The notes beneath the pieces were generated by a model, which was not told where the DNA came from, did no database searches, and saw nothing but the letters and a program-made list of their open reading frames with translations. The position numbers were made by a program, and so were the translations under genes. Below are positions 1 through 10,503 of a stretch of 64,000 bases of DNA, piece by piece (within the stretch, counting starts at the first letter, position 1; every line of letters begins with the position of its first letter). Source of the stretch: Gammaproteobacteria bacterium (GTDB lineage Bacteria > Pseudomonadota > Gammaproteobacteria > Burkholderiales > Gallionellaceae); contig JAHJQE010000071.1 of NCBI GenBank assembly GCA_018819205.1, positions 1-64,000 on the forward strand, written 5' to 3'.

Positions 1-550
1 ATTCACATGCGCGGGAATTGTCATAGACTCCCTCGACGTGCAGCCCCATCCAGGGAGATTTGGAAATTACGTCAAGCAGCTTTGTCGCTTGCTTTCCACA
101 TCCGATAATTGCGACCGAGCGGGAATTGAAACCTTGCTTTCTGAAATGTCTAATTGCCCTTCGAATGATAGTTCGCACACCAATCAACATTAACGGTGTT
201 GTTACCGCCCACACGAGAGTTGAAACACGCGAGAGTTCATCAGTAGATTTGCTCAAGAAACCCACGACAAGCAAGACGGCGCAAGTCAGCATCCACACAA
301 TGAAAATTGTGCGAGCTTCTCGCCAAAGAGAATCAACCCGCCATGATTTGTAAAGGGCGTGCCATTCTGCAACCATCCAAAAGCTTATGATTGAAATAAA
401 TGCAGATATTTGATAGTGCACTACCAGATTGGCGCCATAACCTATTACTGCCAGCCAGAGAATTAAGGCAATCACCGACGCATCAATTAGGCGATGAACA
501 ATTCCCAACTCCCAACTATATTGGCGAATCAATCCATTTTGATTATGCAT
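1..550 (-). CDS. Initiating sugar-phosphate transferase (polyprenyl glycosylphosphotransferase), N-terminal part
   Basis: The frame opens with ATG at 550, preceded by GAGG seven bases upstream, and runs off the window start, so about 183 residues are visible. They show the usual N-terminal half of WcaJ/WbaP-type enzymes: several hydrophobic segments within the first 125 residues, then a Rossmann-like nucleotide-fold start (SVAIIGCGKQATKLL). The catalytic C-terminal domain that transfers a sugar-1-phosphate to undecaprenyl phosphate would lie outside the window. It begins 28 bases after the polymerase stop, so it is the last visible gene of the operon read from 18342. Substrate cannot be told from this half; WcaJ-type enzymes usually use UDP-glucose. 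Confidence 0.8.
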   Translation of the reverse strand, partial: MHNQNGLIRQYSWELGIVHRLIDASVIALILWLAVIGYGANLVVHYQISAFISIISFWMVAEWHALYKSWRVDSLWREARTIFIVWMLTCAVLLVVGFLSKSTDELSRVSTLVWAVTTPLMLIGVRTIIRRAIRHFRKQGFNSRSVAIIGCGKQATKLLDVISKSPWMGLHVEGVYDNSRACE

Positions 551-578
551 TATTCAACCTCATGATTGTCTACAATCA

Positions 579-1934
579 TCATGCCGCCCGGCTCAATTTG
601 GCTTGCATTATTAGCAATATTGATATCGCCAACGAGAAACCCAGCATTTTGTATGTAGGTTGAAATGCCAATCCAATTAGCAACACAGCCGCCCCCGCCA
701 AGATTAGCGCCAATTGCTCGTATTCAATCTTTGCATTTCTATATTGGGCAAATTGTCTGAAGATTAACCTTCCATATACAAGAGCCAGCAACAGGAGCCC
801 CAACAAGCCAGATTTAAGGAGCACGAATGAAATTAGCGAGTGTGTATATCTCACCGGTTGCGTCTGATAATCAGGAACAAACTCCGCGCCCCATCCAATA
901 CCGAAAAGCAGATTACTAACTCGGTCTCCCATGAGTTGAAAAATAGCCGCCCACTCTTCAAGCTTGCCATTCGCACCTACCAATAGTGTTTTTTCTATCA
1001 GCCCCCACCAAATGTCCTTAAATACGATCCCACCTAGCACACAGAATGAGATCACCACTGCCGTTATCGCAAAACGCTCTTTTGCACTGCTCGAGTGGAG
1101 AGACATATAGATAATAAATATTAGAACTGATGCAGCAAACAGACCAACTGGTGCACGTAGCCTGAGTGTTGCGAATCCATACAATGCAATTATTACCACT
1201 GTGGCGCACAGAGCCATCTGAAGGTATTGACGCCTCATAGCAGCCAATACTAAAAGACAACCACAATAGATTGCGGCGAAAATCACCGCTGGTTCAAACA
1301 TATGCAGCGCTCGGACACTGAAAGTATTCGGCGCCGTTGTCGCAGCTGTTGGTGCTGCAGCTGTTGGTGCTGCAGCCTCCTTGATTGTCGGGACTTGTAT
1401 ATTTTCTGGGTTGCTGTATGTCGCATCAAATGCAGAAGATAGGGCGCCCATCGACCCAAACTCGTCCTTCATATCAGCAATGAACTCTATTGGGCTAATT
1501 GCTCCGACAAACAAAACGCTCGCCAGCAAGATGCCCCCAACCTTACCCCTCTGTTCATTCTTAACTCCGTATGAAATTAGAGGAACCAAGATGGCAATAA
1601 ATACCATTGGCAGCAAATCACGAGAAATCTGGGCTATGCCTAAACCATTTACCACTCCATGGATTGTCGGGTAGATCACAAGCAGTGAGCCAGCCCCAAG
1701 GCTTATCGAAATATACTTGGAGCGTCCTAAGTATTCCCTTTTTAATTCTATTAAGATTAAAAGACATGCAACTACCAGCCCCACCCCCATCAAGGCTTCG
1801 ACTATTCCTGGTGATGGAGGCATGGGATAGCTAAATACCACCAGAATGTAACTAAGCGCGATTATGTAATAGGGTAAGAGTTCCTTCTCGAAACCTCGCT
1901 GAAGAATCTCCACAGCCGAGATTACTTTGTTCAT
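579..1934 (-). CDS. O-antigen polymerase/ligase-family membrane protein (Wzy)
   Basis: About 451 residues, mostly hydrophobic, with roughly ten to eleven membrane segments and a large periplasmic loop before the final helices (GIGWGAEF, then YTHSLISF), the layout of Wzy/WaaL-type proteins. Wzy would join undecaprenyl-linked repeat units in the periplasm. I chose ATG 1934 over ATG 1946 because it overlaps the fnlC stop as ATGA and has GGAAG upstream. A low-complexity Ala/Pro/Thr stretch near residue 195 is encoded by two perfect 15-base tandem copies at 1342-1371. Wzy proteins diverge strongly, so the assignment rests on topology and context: it sits between the FucNAc genes and the initiating transferase. 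Confidence 0.8.
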   Translation of the reverse strand: MNKVISAVEILQRGFEKELLPYYIIALSYILVVFSYPMPPSPGIVEALMGVGLVVACLLILIELKREYLGRSKYISISLGAGSLLVIYPTIHGVVNGLGIAQISRDLLPMVFIAILVPLISYGVKNEQRGKVGGILLASVLFVGAISPIEFIADMKDEFGSMGALSSAFDATYSNPENIQVPTIKEAAAPTAAAPTAATTAPNTFSVRALHMFEPAVIFAAIYCGCLLVLAAMRRQYLQMALCATVVIIALYGFATLRLRAPVGLFAASVLIFIIYMSLHSSSAKERFAITAVVISFCVLGGIVFKDIWWGLIEKTLLVGANGKLEEWAAIFQLMGDRVSNLLFGIGWGAEFVPDYQTQPVRYTHSLISFVLLKSGLLGLLLLALVYGRLIFRQFAQYRNAKIEYEQLALILAGAAVLLIGLAFQPTYKMLGFSLAISILLIMQAKLSRAA

Positions 1935-3061
1935 GCTTTCTTCCATACAACACGATTCACATAGTCAACGTAACTATGAAGGATTCGTACTACCTTCTTT
2001 GAAACATTTGGCATACTGTAATCAGAGACACGACGTAAACCGCGCTCTTCACCACGAGGCTGCGTTTCAAGTATCTCCAGGGCCTGTAGCACCCTTTCCG
2101 TATCCAGGCCCACCATCATCACTGCGGCCTCTTCCATACTTTCCGGTCTTTCATGGGCTTCACGCAGATTCAAAGCAGGGAAATTCAGAATAGAGGATTC
2201 CTCAGAAATGGTCCCGCTATCTGATAGCACTGCTCTGGCGCCTAATTGCAAATTGATGTAGTCCGTGAAACCCATTGGCTTAAGTAATCTAACCATGGGG
2301 TGAAAGGTGGCCAACTTAGCCTGAATTTTTTTCTGAGTGCGCGGGTGGGTGGAAACGATGATGGGTTCGTTGTATTTTTCTGCAATCGCATTGAGCAACG
2401 TCACCAATTTGTCGAAATTCACATCTGAATCGATATTCTCTTCACGATGTGCGCTAACAACAAAATACTTGCCCTCTTCCAACTCTAGGCGCGTTGCGAC
2501 ATCAGATGAAGCAATGCCTTCCCGATAGTGCTCCAGCACCTCGAACATCGGACTGCCTGTTTTTATCACACGGTCCGGCAAAATACCTTCGCGCAATAGA
2601 TATTCTCGCGCTATATCGCTGTAGGTTAGATTAATATCGGCGATGTGATCAACGATCTTTCTGTTGGTCTCCTCCGGCACTCTTTGATCGAAACAGCGAT
2701 TACCCGCCTCCATATGGAATATGGGCACTTTGCGCCGTTTGGCTGGAATCGCTGATAAACAACTATTGGTATCGCCCAAAATCAGAATGGCATCCGGCTG
2801 GATGCGGGCTAGAACTTCATCTACAGCAATCACAATTTTCCCGATAGTCTCTGCGGCTGTTGCGCCAGCAGCATTCAGGAAATGATCCGGTTTGCGAATA
2901 CCAAGATCGCTAAAAAAGATTTCATTCAACTCATAATCGTAATTTTGCCCAGTGTGCACGATGGTGTGCGCGCAGCAAGCGTCCAGCTCAGCCATTACAC
3001 GCGAAAGTCTGATAATTTCTGGCCGTGTTCCGACCACTGTCATCACTTTAAGTTTATTCAT
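1931..3061 (-). CDS. fnlC: UDP-N-acetylglucosamine 2-epimerase-type enzyme, UDP-L-FucNAc synthesis step 3 (FnlC/CapG/WbjD)
   Basis: A 376-residue protein of the non-hydrolysing 2-epimerase family (WecB fold). It opens with [14 protein letters not shown], has the [10 protein letters not shown] segment and the [16 protein letters not shown] signature, and a late SDSGTISEE motif for nucleotide binding. WecB alone would make UDP-ManNAc, but the two preceding genes are fnlA and fnlB, so by established pathway knowledge (CapE-CapF-CapG) this enzyme epimerises C2 to give UDP-N-acetyl-L-fucosamine. Its ATG overlaps the fnlB stop by four bases, and its stop overlaps the polymerase start the same way, which indicates translational coupling. 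Family certain; role strongly supported by context. Confidence 0.9.
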   Translation of the reverse strand: MNKLKVMTVVGTRPEIIRLSRVMAELDACCAHTIVHTGQNYDYELNEIFFSDLGIRKPDHFLNAAGATAAETIGKIVIAVDEVLARIQPDAILILGDTNSCLSAIPAKRRKVPIFHMEAGNRCFDQRVPEETNRKIVDHIADINLTYSDIAREYLLREGILPDRVIKTGSPMFEVLEHYREGIASSDVATRLELEEGKYFVVSAHREENIDSDVNFDKLVTLLNAIAEKYNEPIIVSTHPRTQKKIQAKLATFHPMVRLLKPMGFTDYINLQLGARAVLSDSGTISEESSILNFPALNLREAHERPESMEEAAVMMVGLDTERVLQALEILETQPRGEERGLRRVSDYSMPNVSKKVVRILHSYVDYVNRVVWKKA

Positions 3062-4164
3062 GATAATTGTTTGGAATAGGTATCCGGATGATTGCGATCG
3101 AAAATCTCGTTAGCCCAAAGCAACACGATCATTTCGTCCTCGCCAATGTTGGTAATGTCATGTGACCAGCCTGGAATCGTTTCAACAATTTCTGGCCGGC
3201 TTGCATCGACACAGTACTCATATATTTCGCCCGAATCTAAATGCTGAAACCGGAATCGAGCAACACCTCTAGTAACCAGAAACTTCTCGTTCTTTGTATG
3301 ATGGTAATGTCCGCCACGTGTTACCCCAGGGTGCGCCGTAAAGTAGGAGAACTGCCCCGAATCACTAGTTTTTAGCATCTCGACAAAGACGCCCCGTGCG
3401 TCCTCATGCTTGACTAGCTGATAAGCAAACTGAGCCGGGCTTAGATATGAAAGATAAGTAGAATAGAGTGCTCTGGTAAGACCAGTTCCAACTTTTTCTG
3501 TGATCAGGTTATGCCGACTGTCTTTAAATCTTTGCAGTTCAGTCGCAAGCTCCCCAACTGAAGTCGGATATACCGGCTGCACATCCCGATAACCTCCTGC
3601 CGGTATTTCGCGCATGACGCTCAGGAAGTCCTGAATCACATCGTCAATATAGACAAGATCCAGCTTTACCTCTGGATCGTTAATCTTGATTGGTAATTCG
3701 TTAGCGATATTGTGGCAAAAAGTTGCTACAACCGAGTTGTAGTTGGGGCGGCACCATTTCCCAAACAAGTTGGGCAAACGATAGACATATATATGCGAAC
3801 CGGTTAGTTTCATCAATTCAAGCAAGACACCTTCAGCCCTCAACTTGCTGACACCGTATGGATTGTCTTGATGGGCCTGAATTGACGATGTGTAAACAAC
3901 CGGAATAGGTCGATTGCTCTTGTAAATCGCATCGCATAGTTGCTGTGTAAGCTCAAGATTTCCCACCGTATACTCTTGAACTTCTTTAGGCCGATTGACC
4001 CCTGCCAAGTGGAAAACGAAATCCGCTTCTGCCACTTGAATCTCCAGCTGCTCAATCGTGTCTGAACGAAGAAATACAGACAGCTCAATATCAGGAATCT
4101 CGCGCAAGTGTGCCGCGAGATTCTTTCCGACAAAACCATCTGCCCCTGTCACCAGTACTTTCAT
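3058..4164 (-). CDS. fnlB: Bifunctional SDR-cupin enzyme of UDP-L-FucNAc synthesis (FnlB/CapF/WbjC)
   Basis: A 368-residue protein with an N-terminal short-chain dehydrogenase ([15 protein letters not shown], then [10 protein letters not shown] and [10 protein letters not shown] with the YxxxK pair) and a C-terminal cupin from about residue 250. The cupin shows the metal-binding [12 protein letters not shown] motif and a later [10 protein letters not shown]. This two-domain build is diagnostic of CapF-type enzymes, which epimerise C3 and then reduce C4 of the 4-keto sugar made by FnlA. It lies between fnlA (3-base gap) and fnlC (4-base overlap). Confidence 0.93.
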   Translation of the reverse strand: MKVLVTGADGFVGKNLAAHLREIPDIELSVFLRSDTIEQLEIQVAEADFVFHLAGVNRPKEVQEYTVGNLELTQQLCDAIYKSNRPIPVVYTSSIQAHQDNPYGVSKLRAEGVLLELMKLTGSHIYVYRLPNLFGKWCRPNYNSVVATFCHNIANELPIKINDPEVKLDLVYIDDVIQDFLSVMREIPAGGYRDVQPVYPTSVGELATELQRFKDSRHNLITEKVGTGLTRALYSTYLSYLSPAQFAYQLVKHEDARGVFVEMLKTSDSGQFSYFTAHPGVTRGGHYHHTKNEKFLVTRGVARFRFQHLDSGEIYEYCVDASRPEIVETIPGWSHDITNIGEDEMIVLLWANEIFDRNHPDTYSKQLS

Positions 4165-4167
4165 GAC

Positions 4168-5211
4168 TTATTCTTCTGCCTCCGGCTTTTCTCCACGAAC
4201 AAATGCACGTATGAAGTCTAGCTTCATTAGCAGATTCTTCATGCCTTCAACATCAAGTCGGTCGGTATTGTGAGAATTGTAGTCCTCGCACTCAGATATC
4301 TTTTGCTCCCCCAATTCAACAAACTTGTTGTAATTCAGGTCTCTCAAATCCGGCGGGATGCGAAAATACCCCCCCAAATCCTCTGCTGCTGCCATTTCTT
4401 CCCGACTCAGCAACGTTTCATACAATTTTTCCCCATGTCTTGTCCCGATTACGCGAACCTCATGGCCTGGCTTATTGAACAGCGACAACATTGAAGCAAC
4501 CAACGTTTCAATCGTGGCAGCAGGGGCTTTCTGAACAAATATATCGCCACTTCGGCCATGCTTGAACGCATAAAGAACCAAATCAACTGCATCTCCGAGT
4601 GTCATCATAAAACGCGTCATCATCGGGTCAGTAATCGTAATCGGACTACCCTGTTGAATCTGATTGGCGAACAGCGGAATCACCGATCCTCTAGAAGCCA
4701 TGACATTTCCGTAGCGGGTTCCACATATAACTGTCTTTGAATGCCCAACGTTGCGCGACTTGGCAACCATGACTTTTTCCATCATGGCCTTTGAAATTCC
4801 CATGGCATTAATGGGATACACAGCCTTATCTGTGCTCAAGCACACTACTCGATTCACATCATTACTAATAGCGGCTTCAAGCAGGTTTTCCGTTCCCAAA
4901 ATGTTAGTTTTGACCGCCTCTAGTGGGTGAAATTCGCATGACGGGACTTGCTTCAACGCCGCCGCATGGAAAACATAATCAACACCGCGAGTTACATTTA
5001 GGACGCTTGAATAATCCCGGACATCTCCAATGTAGAACTTGAGTTTTGGATTGTTGTAGTGTTTTCGCATATCGTCTTGCTTTTTCTCATCGCGACTGAA
5101 TATGCGAATTTCAGCGATATCGCTATCTAGAAACCTTTTCAACACTGCATTACCAAATGAGCCCGTTCCTCCTGTAAGAAGCAAGGTTTTGCCTGTAAAC
5201 TGATCGGACAT
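4168..5211 (-). CDS. fnlA: UDP-GlcNAc 4,6-dehydratase/5-epimerase (FnlA/CapE/WbjB)
   Basis: About 347 residues of the short FlaA1/CapE subfamily of extended SDRs. It shows GGTGSFGN (residues 14-21), HAAALKQVPSCEFHP and STDKAVYPINAMGISKA. In the last motif methionine stands where most SDRs have the catalytic tyrosine, as known for CapE-type enzymes. It removes water from UDP-GlcNAc and epimerises C5, the first step to UDP-L-FucNAc. ATG 5211 is preferred to GTG 5220 because GGGGTG lies six bases before it. It starts the three-gene FucNAc block and follows the wbuB-like transferase by 32 bases. Confidence 0.92.
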   Translation of the reverse strand: MSDQFTGKTLLLTGGTGSFGNAVLKRFLDSDIAEIRIFSRDEKKQDDMRKHYNNPKLKFYIGDVRDYSSVLNVTRGVDYVFHAAALKQVPSCEFHPLEAVKTNILGTENLLEAAISNDVNRVVCLSTDKAVYPINAMGISKAMMEKVMVAKSRNVGHSKTVICGTRYGNVMASRGSVIPLFANQIQQGSPITITDPMMTRFMMTLGDAVDLVLYAFKHGRSGDIFVQKAPAATIETLVASMLSLFNKPGHEVRVIGTRHGEKLYETLLSREEMAAAEDLGGYFRIPPDLRDLNYNKFVELGEQKISECEDYNSHNTDRLDVEGMKNLLMKLDFIRAFVRGEKPEAEE

Positions 5212-5243
5212 CGTATTCACCCCAAGTGTTTATTTTTAAATAT

Positions 5244-6452
5244 TTATTGCACTACTTCTTTAAACATCGCTTCTGCGCGTGAAATGGCTACATTTCGCTC
5301 AAACTCTGTTTCATAGAATTTTTTTCCCTGCTCTCCCAACCTATGCAATTCAGATTTATCCATGCTTGCTACTCGCTCAACCATTGAAGCCAACTGTGCA
5401 GCATCGCTTGCTGGACATGCAAATCCCGCTCCTGCTTCCTCTATAATTTTCGCACCTTCTCCATCCAGCATGGCTATCACCGGCTTGCCGCACGCCAGAT
5501 AAGATTGAACCTTGCCTGGAATCGTCAGCGCAAATATACCTTCTGCCTTGAGAGTTACTAGCATCACATTCGCTTGCGAATAGAATGACGGCATGCTTTC
5601 AACAGGATACCGGCCCATGAGATGCACTGTATTGCCCAAGTTCCGTTTGACTACTTCTTCCTTAACCCACGGAAGCATTCGTCCGTCGCCTACTATGACC
5701 CAATGAATATCTGGGCGATGGCGCGTTATTTCTGCAGCCCGCAAGATTGAAGGAAAATCTTGGCACTCCCCCACATTCCCTGCAAACATGATCTTGAAAC
5801 CTGCCGGCAAGGAAACAGGCGGCTGCGACTCGGAAATAGAATATAAACTTTCAGCCCAGCTGGGAAAATATCTTATCCGGCTCTCTGCGACGCCCATGCG
5901 GCGTACTGAATCAACAAACCCTCGGGACTGAACCAAAACAAGGTCGCAATGGCTGTAAATCCAACGTGTCAATTCCGCAATCCACTCCAGCGCCATTTTT
6001 GACTTTATGCCACCTGCATCAGACGCATATTCAGGCCACAGATCAAGAACCCAAAACAGGATAGGCGCGCCTGTAAGCTTCTTCATCACAATCGCTGGAA
6101 TGCCAACCGTCACAGGCGAAGTTTCATGCACAAATATTACATCATACTTCCTCCCAAGACGGAGCAATCCGGCTATCGAGGCGCCGAGAACGAACGAGGC
6201 GTAGTTGACGGCTAAGCGAAGTTTGCTTGCTCGACCGCGAGCAACGATTGGTGAGCGAATGATCCGAATATTGTTCCAAACTTCATTTGTTCTACTAAAC
6301 AAGCCGAAGCCCGAAAAGAACCTCCCCTCCGGATAGTTTGGGATCCCAGTTAACACTGTTACTTGGTGCCCGCGCTCAATAAGCGCCTCGGCAAAATCAT
6401 TAATCCTGAAGTTTTCAGGATAAAAATGTTGAGACACAATCAGTACATTCAT
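5244..6452 (-). CDS. wbuB: GT4 glycosyltransferase, WbuB-like (probable L-FucNAc transferase)
   Basis: A 402-residue GT-B enzyme. The start (MNVLIVSQHFYPENFRINDF) and the following glycine-rich GIPNYPEGRFF are the hallmark of WbuB, the transferase found with fnlABC in Escherichia coli O26. The C-terminal half has the nucleotide-sugar region (IMFAGNVGECQDFPSI, then AEGIFALTIPGKVQSYLACG, a variant of the E-x7-E motif). Because it is immediately upstream of fnlA in the same operon, I infer that it adds N-acetyl-L-fucosamine to the lipid-linked chain on the cytoplasmic face. Confidence 0.82.
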   Translation of the reverse strand: MNVLIVSQHFYPENFRINDFAEALIERGHQVTVLTGIPNYPEGRFFSGFGLFSRTNEVWNNIRIIRSPIVARGRASKLRLAVNYASFVLGASIAGLLRLGRKYDVIFVHETSPVTVGIPAIVMKKLTGAPILFWVLDLWPEYASDAGGIKSKMALEWIAELTRWIYSHCDLVLVQSRGFVDSVRRMGVAESRIRYFPSWAESLYSISESQPPVSLPAGFKIMFAGNVGECQDFPSILRAAEITRHRPDIHWVIVGDGRMLPWVKEEVVKRNLGNTVHLMGRYPVESMPSFYSQANVMLVTLKAEGIFALTIPGKVQSYLACGKPVIAMLDGEGAKIIEEAGAGFACPASDAAQLASMVERVASMDKSELHRLGEQGKKFYETEFERNVAISRAEAMFKEVVQ

Positions 6453-6544
6453 AATGCTTTCACTTTATACAAGCATGGATCAATTGCGCTCATTCCATCT
6501 GCAATGGGCTTTGGTTCTGAAATAAATTACAGACTTTCTAAATC

Positions 6545-7426
6545 TCAAATTGAATGCGATTTTTTCACCGATGCGCCATGAGTTATCTTTGATTCAAATA
6601 TCAGCGCATCGACAAGGATTCTGTACCAGAAAGCGTGTAGTAAATGAAAAACGAAGCCAGGCATACCATCCAGGAATCCCAGTCGGAATATATATCTGTA
6701 AAACCAAAAACCGAATGGCCTGATGAACAGGGGGAATCTGTCATAAATTTCTTCTCTGAGAAACCGTCTATACCTAGCAGCCCCCTCTAACCTCCGCCAA
6801 GTTTTTTCATGCGAAAGTTCATTGTAATGAATAAAGCACTCCGTCTCAGCATAGCCAATATGTTTCCTTGACCAGATGGCCAGTCCCTTAGACTCCTCTT
6901 CCACAATATCCGCAGAGAATTTATAGGTTGCTCCTGGAACATGCACATGCTCATCCAACAAGCGGCTTTCATAGCGCGCCTTACCGACTCGCGTGATTCT
7001 CAGATGCGCCGATGGGTACATACCGCCATGCCGCAACCACTTTCCCAGAAATTTGATTTGGCGCCCGACCATGATGCCGTCCACATTTTCGCCTTGTGAA
7101 TTCAGCGCTGCAGCTATCTTGGCAACAAATTCATCCGTCAAATACTCATCCGCATCCAGCCTCATCACCCAAACTGTCTGCAGCGGTAAGTTGTTCAATC
7201 CCCAGTTTATCTTCTCAGCGAACGACCCCCATTTTCCCACATGAATTTTACAGCCAAAAGATTCGGCGATCTCAATCGAACGATCGGTACTGCCAGAGTC
7301 CAGGATATAAATGTCTACGCCAAGTCGTTTGGCACTCGCCAATACTCTCGGTAACAACACTTCTTCATTCAAAATTGGAATTAAGATTGATAGCGAGACG
7401 GGAACCATAGTAATTTTACTATCCAC
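6545..7426 (-). CDS. GT2 glycosyltransferase
   Basis: A GT-A fold family 2 transferase of about 293 residues from the start chosen here. Visible motifs are SILIPILNEEVLLP, YILDSGSTDRSIEIA and the metal-binding MRLDADEYLTDEF. The C-terminal half carries aromatic-rich segments (RPFGFWFYRYIFRLG) that may contact the membrane, as in WaaE-like and WcaA-like enzymes. GTG 7426 is preferred because AAGGA lies six bases upstream; an ATG at 7480 or 7408 is possible but has no ribosome site. Donor and acceptor sugars are unknown. Confidence 0.82.
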   Translation of the reverse strand: MDSKITMVPVSLSILIPILNEEVLLPRVLASAKRLGVDIYILDSGSTDRSIEIAESFGCKIHVGKWGSFAEKINWGLNNLPLQTVWVMRLDADEYLTDEFVAKIAAALNSQGENVDGIMVGRQIKFLGKWLRHGGMYPSAHLRITRVGKARYESRLLDEHVHVPGATYKFSADIVEEESKGLAIWSRKHIGYAETECFIHYNELSHEKTWRRLEGAARYRRFLREEIYDRFPLFIRPFGFWFYRYIFRLGFLDGMPGFVFHLLHAFWYRILVDALIFESKITHGASVKKSHSI

Positions 7427-7531
7427 AAAAGAATCCTTATAACCCTCAAATCTGCAGCCGCAACAGTACGCTACCAGCATCAGAAAAATCTTGCTGGCAT
7501 ATGAACTTTCTTATCTGGAATCCATTCTGAA

Positions 7532-8632
7532 TTATGGTGCCGTCTGAAAACACCCTGCTAATCCTTGTGGGCATCTAGCCTGCATCCAATGCTGTGCAAC
7601 GACTGCATGCCCACTGGCATTCCAATGGTTATCCCCTTTTATAAAATAGCCTGAAACAATTTTGGACGGATCGGAATCCAGACTAAAAAAGGGGGGGAAA
7701 AGGTTTATAAAATCCAAGCTTCGCTCTTGGCTAAACGTTCTCCAGATGTGAACCTGCTTGGAGTCCAAGTCGTGCTGAATAATTTGTTCCGGCCACGGAT
7801 AGACAGTAATGGACAATTTAATATTTCTTGCCAGCAAGAACTTATACAAATCATCTACGTTCTTCACAGCCAATTCAACGCCAGCCGCGCCCCACTTTCC
7901 GTCATATATAACCGAATCATATGTCCATCGGCCTCTTTCTGAATTATAGTTACGCTGAAATTCATTGGGATCAAGATTCTCAGGCAATTTCGGATTCAAT
8001 CCCATAACCGATCGCAATTTGCTAATAATTCCTTTTCTCTCAAGCACGCGAGCGATCATAGAATTATCGAGCGCAATTTTTTCAAATTGATCGCCTATAT
8101 ATACGATATTAGAAAAACCACCATATACGATTTCATCCTGTATGTCGGAAATATCTATGAATAGCGCCACCTCATCAAATGATAGTTTTTTTTCCTCCAC
8201 TAAGTACTTGATCTTGGAGAAATAGAGTTTCGGACTGTATGAGGCAACGCCAGCGTTCAGAACATCCACGCTATTGTGCAATTTCTCGTCAATCAAGCCG
8301 GCGAATGTTTTTTCATATGAGTAGCCAATACCCTCAGTAAATGAGTCTCCGATAAACAACAGCCGATATTTGTTTGCCTTTATGGGTATTTGGCGAGTGG
8401 ACCTATCTTTGAATCCCAAGGAATTGGTGGTGAACAAATACGTCTCATCGCCCCACTTCGAATACCCCTGCGCATTAGGTAACAGATCATGGTGATAGAT
8501 CTTGTTGGGCGTGCGTATGTTGGCATCCATCCTGGGAAATATTTGCGCAATAGTGAAATCAAAAAGCACAACCAACGCCAAGACGACAACGAATAGCGTT
8601 TTTTTGGGATTTCGCTCGAAGACTGAAGGCAT
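7532..8632 (-). CDS. SGNH/GDSL-type hydrolase-like protein with N-terminal anchor
   Basis: 366 residues. One hydrophobic helix (residues about 12-30) would anchor the protein with its domain in the periplasm. The domain has the GDSL block (LLFIGDSFTEGIG), a later NAGVASYSPK block and the C-terminal GDNHWNASGH block, giving Ser, Gly, Asn and the Asp-x-x-His pair of SGNH hydrolases. Members near polysaccharide genes can act as O-acyl transferases or esterases (AlgJ/AlgX-like); the reaction here cannot be told. It sits just downstream of the carbamoyltransferase group, so it may modify the same glycan. Confidence 0.78.
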   Translation of the reverse strand: MPSVFERNPKKTLFVVVLALVVLFDFTIAQIFPRMDANIRTPNKIYHHDLLPNAQGYSKWGDETYLFTTNSLGFKDRSTRQIPIKANKYRLLFIGDSFTEGIGYSYEKTFAGLIDEKLHNSVDVLNAGVASYSPKLYFSKIKYLVEEKKLSFDEVALFIDISDIQDEIVYGGFSNIVYIGDQFEKIALDNSMIARVLERKGIISKLRSVMGLNPKLPENLDPNEFQRNYNSERGRWTYDSVIYDGKWGAAGVELAVKNVDDLYKFLLARNIKLSITVYPWPEQIIQHDLDSKQVHIWRTFSQERSLDFINLFPPFFSLDSDPSKIVSGYFIKGDNHWNASGHAVVAQHWMQARCPQGLAGCFQTAP

Positions 8633-8658
8633 TGTCTGAATATTAATAAGTGTGTTGT

Positions 8659-10494
8659 TTAATCTAGCTCAAATTTGAGTTCGTAGTTCAGCTTCAGCTT
8701 GGCGTCCTGCAATTCTTTTTTTAACAGGCAATTGCCCACTGCCAGCATGTCCAGTTCTGTCCCCATAAAACAACGGAAAGAATCTTCAGGTGTGCATACG
8801 ATGGGCTCACCGCGGACGTTAAAACTGGTGTTCACCAACACTGGGCTTTGCGTAAACTCTTTGAATCGAGTGAGTAACCCATGAAAACGAGGATTTGTTT
8901 CCCTATGGACCGTTTGTATCCGGGCTGAATAGTCAACATGAGTAACAGCCGGGATTGTCGAACGTGGCACATTAAGTTGCTCGATACCGAAGAGAGTTTT
9001 CTGCTCGTCGCTCATCGCTATCCGCTTGCTTGGAATTACCTCAGCCACCAATAACATATATGGACTATCACCATTCAGCTCAAACCAATCACCAACATCT
9101 TCACTTAGTACTGCAGGTGCAAACGGACGGAATGACTCTCGATATTTAACCTTGAGATTGAGTGTTTTTTGCATAAGCGGTGACCTAGCATCGGCAATTA
9201 TCGAGCGCGCCCCCAAGGCTCGCGGCCCAAACTCCATCCGCCCTTGATGCCATCCAAGCGCCTTACCTTCAGCCAAAGCTTGGGCGCAGACACTCATCAA
9301 TGCGCCCTCTTCCAATACTTCAAAGTGCGCACCGACAGCAGTTAGTTGCCGCTCAATCTCTTGCTGAGAATAATCCGGCCCCAAGTAACTACCTTTCATG
9401 GCATCATGGGGCTCGATTTTGCGTGGAATATTTTTGAATAAATGCATTGCAGCGAGCGCAGCGCCTAGCGCTCCACCAGCATCCCCGGACGCTGGCTGAA
9501 TCCAAATATTCTCAAAAATACCTTCTCGTAACAGCTTCCCATTGGCAACACAATTCAATGCGACACCGCCCGCCAAGCACAGATTCTTTTGTTGCGTATC
9601 GCGAGCAATCCCTCTCGCAAGTTTGATCACGACCTCTTCGACAACCGCCTGAATCGACGCAGCCAAATCCATTTCTCGTTGCGTGAGCGGTGCTTCACTT
9701 GCGCGCGGCTCTCCTCCAAACAATGCATGAAACCGATCATTTGTCATTGTCAGACCGGTGCAATAATTAAAATACGTCATGTTCAGCCGGAAGCTGCCGT
9801 CTTCCTTGACGTCAATTAGATGGTCTCGGATTAACTGTGCATATTTTGGTTCACCATAGGGTGCGAGCCCCATGACTTTGTACTCACCAGAATTTACCTT
9901 GAAGCCGGTGTAATAGGTAAAGGCCGAATACAGTAATCCCAGGGAGTGCGGAAAAAAAATTTCTCGCACCACCTTCAACTCATTTCCCTTACCTATTGCG
10001 ACAGAAGTAGTAGCCCACTCCCCAACACCATCCATGGTCAATACAGCCGCCTCTTCGAACGGAGAGGGAAAGAAAGCACTAGCCGCATGGCTCAAATGAT
10101 GTTCAGAGAATAGCAACCGACTTGCCCAGTCGATATCAGGACTTAATGCCTGCCCCAACTCGCTAAGCAAGAGATTCTTTTGAAATAGTTTCTCTTTTAC
10201 CCACACCGGCAACGATTGGGCAAACGAAACAAAACCCTTTGGCGCAAAAGTAAGATAGGTTTCCAATAACCGCTCAAATTTTGGAAACGGCTTGTCGTAA
10301 AAAACGACAAAGTCAATTTCCTCCCCGCTAATACCTGCTCGCGCAAGGCAAAACTCTATTGCTTTATGAGGAAATCCCGCATCGTGTTTTTTCCGAGTAA
10401 AGCGCTCTTCTTGCGCAGCGGCGATAATCAAACCGTCTTCGACTAAAGCCGCAGCACTATCGTGGTAGTAGGCAGATATCCCAAGAATTCGCAT
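8659..10494 (-). CDS. Carbamoyltransferase (NodU/CmcH family)
   Basis: 611 residues, the normal length of the family. The N-terminal actin-like domain shows GISAYYHDSAAALVEDG, EERFTRKKHD and EHHLSHAASAFFPSPFEEA followed by TMDGVGEW. The C-terminal YrdC-like part shows GWHQGRMEFGPRALGARSI, where carbamoyl phosphate is adenylated. The enzyme transfers a carbamoyl group to a hydroxyl of a sugar or small molecule. Upstream genes encode the DUF5989 and SxtJ-like membrane partners that commonly accompany this enzyme, so a glycan or lipid-linked sugar is the likely acceptor. Confidence 0.92.
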   Translation of the reverse strand: MRILGISAYYHDSAAALVEDGLIIAAAQEERFTRKKHDAGFPHKAIEFCLARAGISGEEIDFVVFYDKPFPKFERLLETYLTFAPKGFVSFAQSLPVWVKEKLFQKNLLLSELGQALSPDIDWASRLLFSEHHLSHAASAFFPSPFEEAAVLTMDGVGEWATTSVAIGKGNELKVVREIFFPHSLGLLYSAFTYYTGFKVNSGEYKVMGLAPYGEPKYAQLIRDHLIDVKEDGSFRLNMTYFNYCTGLTMTNDRFHALFGGEPRASEAPLTQREMDLAASIQAVVEEVVIKLARGIARDTQQKNLCLAGGVALNCVANGKLLREGIFENIWIQPASGDAGGALGAALAAMHLFKNIPRKIEPHDAMKGSYLGPDYSQQEIERQLTAVGAHFEVLEEGALMSVCAQALAEGKALGWHQGRMEFGPRALGARSIIADARSPLMQKTLNLKVKYRESFRPFAPAVLSEDVGDWFELNGDSPYMLLVAEVIPSKRIAMSDEQKTLFGIEQLNVPRSTIPAVTHVDYSARIQTVHRETNPRFHGLLTRFKEFTQSPVLVNTSFNVRGEPIVCTPEDSFRCFMGTELDMLAVGNCLLKKELQDAKLKLNYELKFELD

Positions 10495-10503
10495 CTATAT
10501 GAC

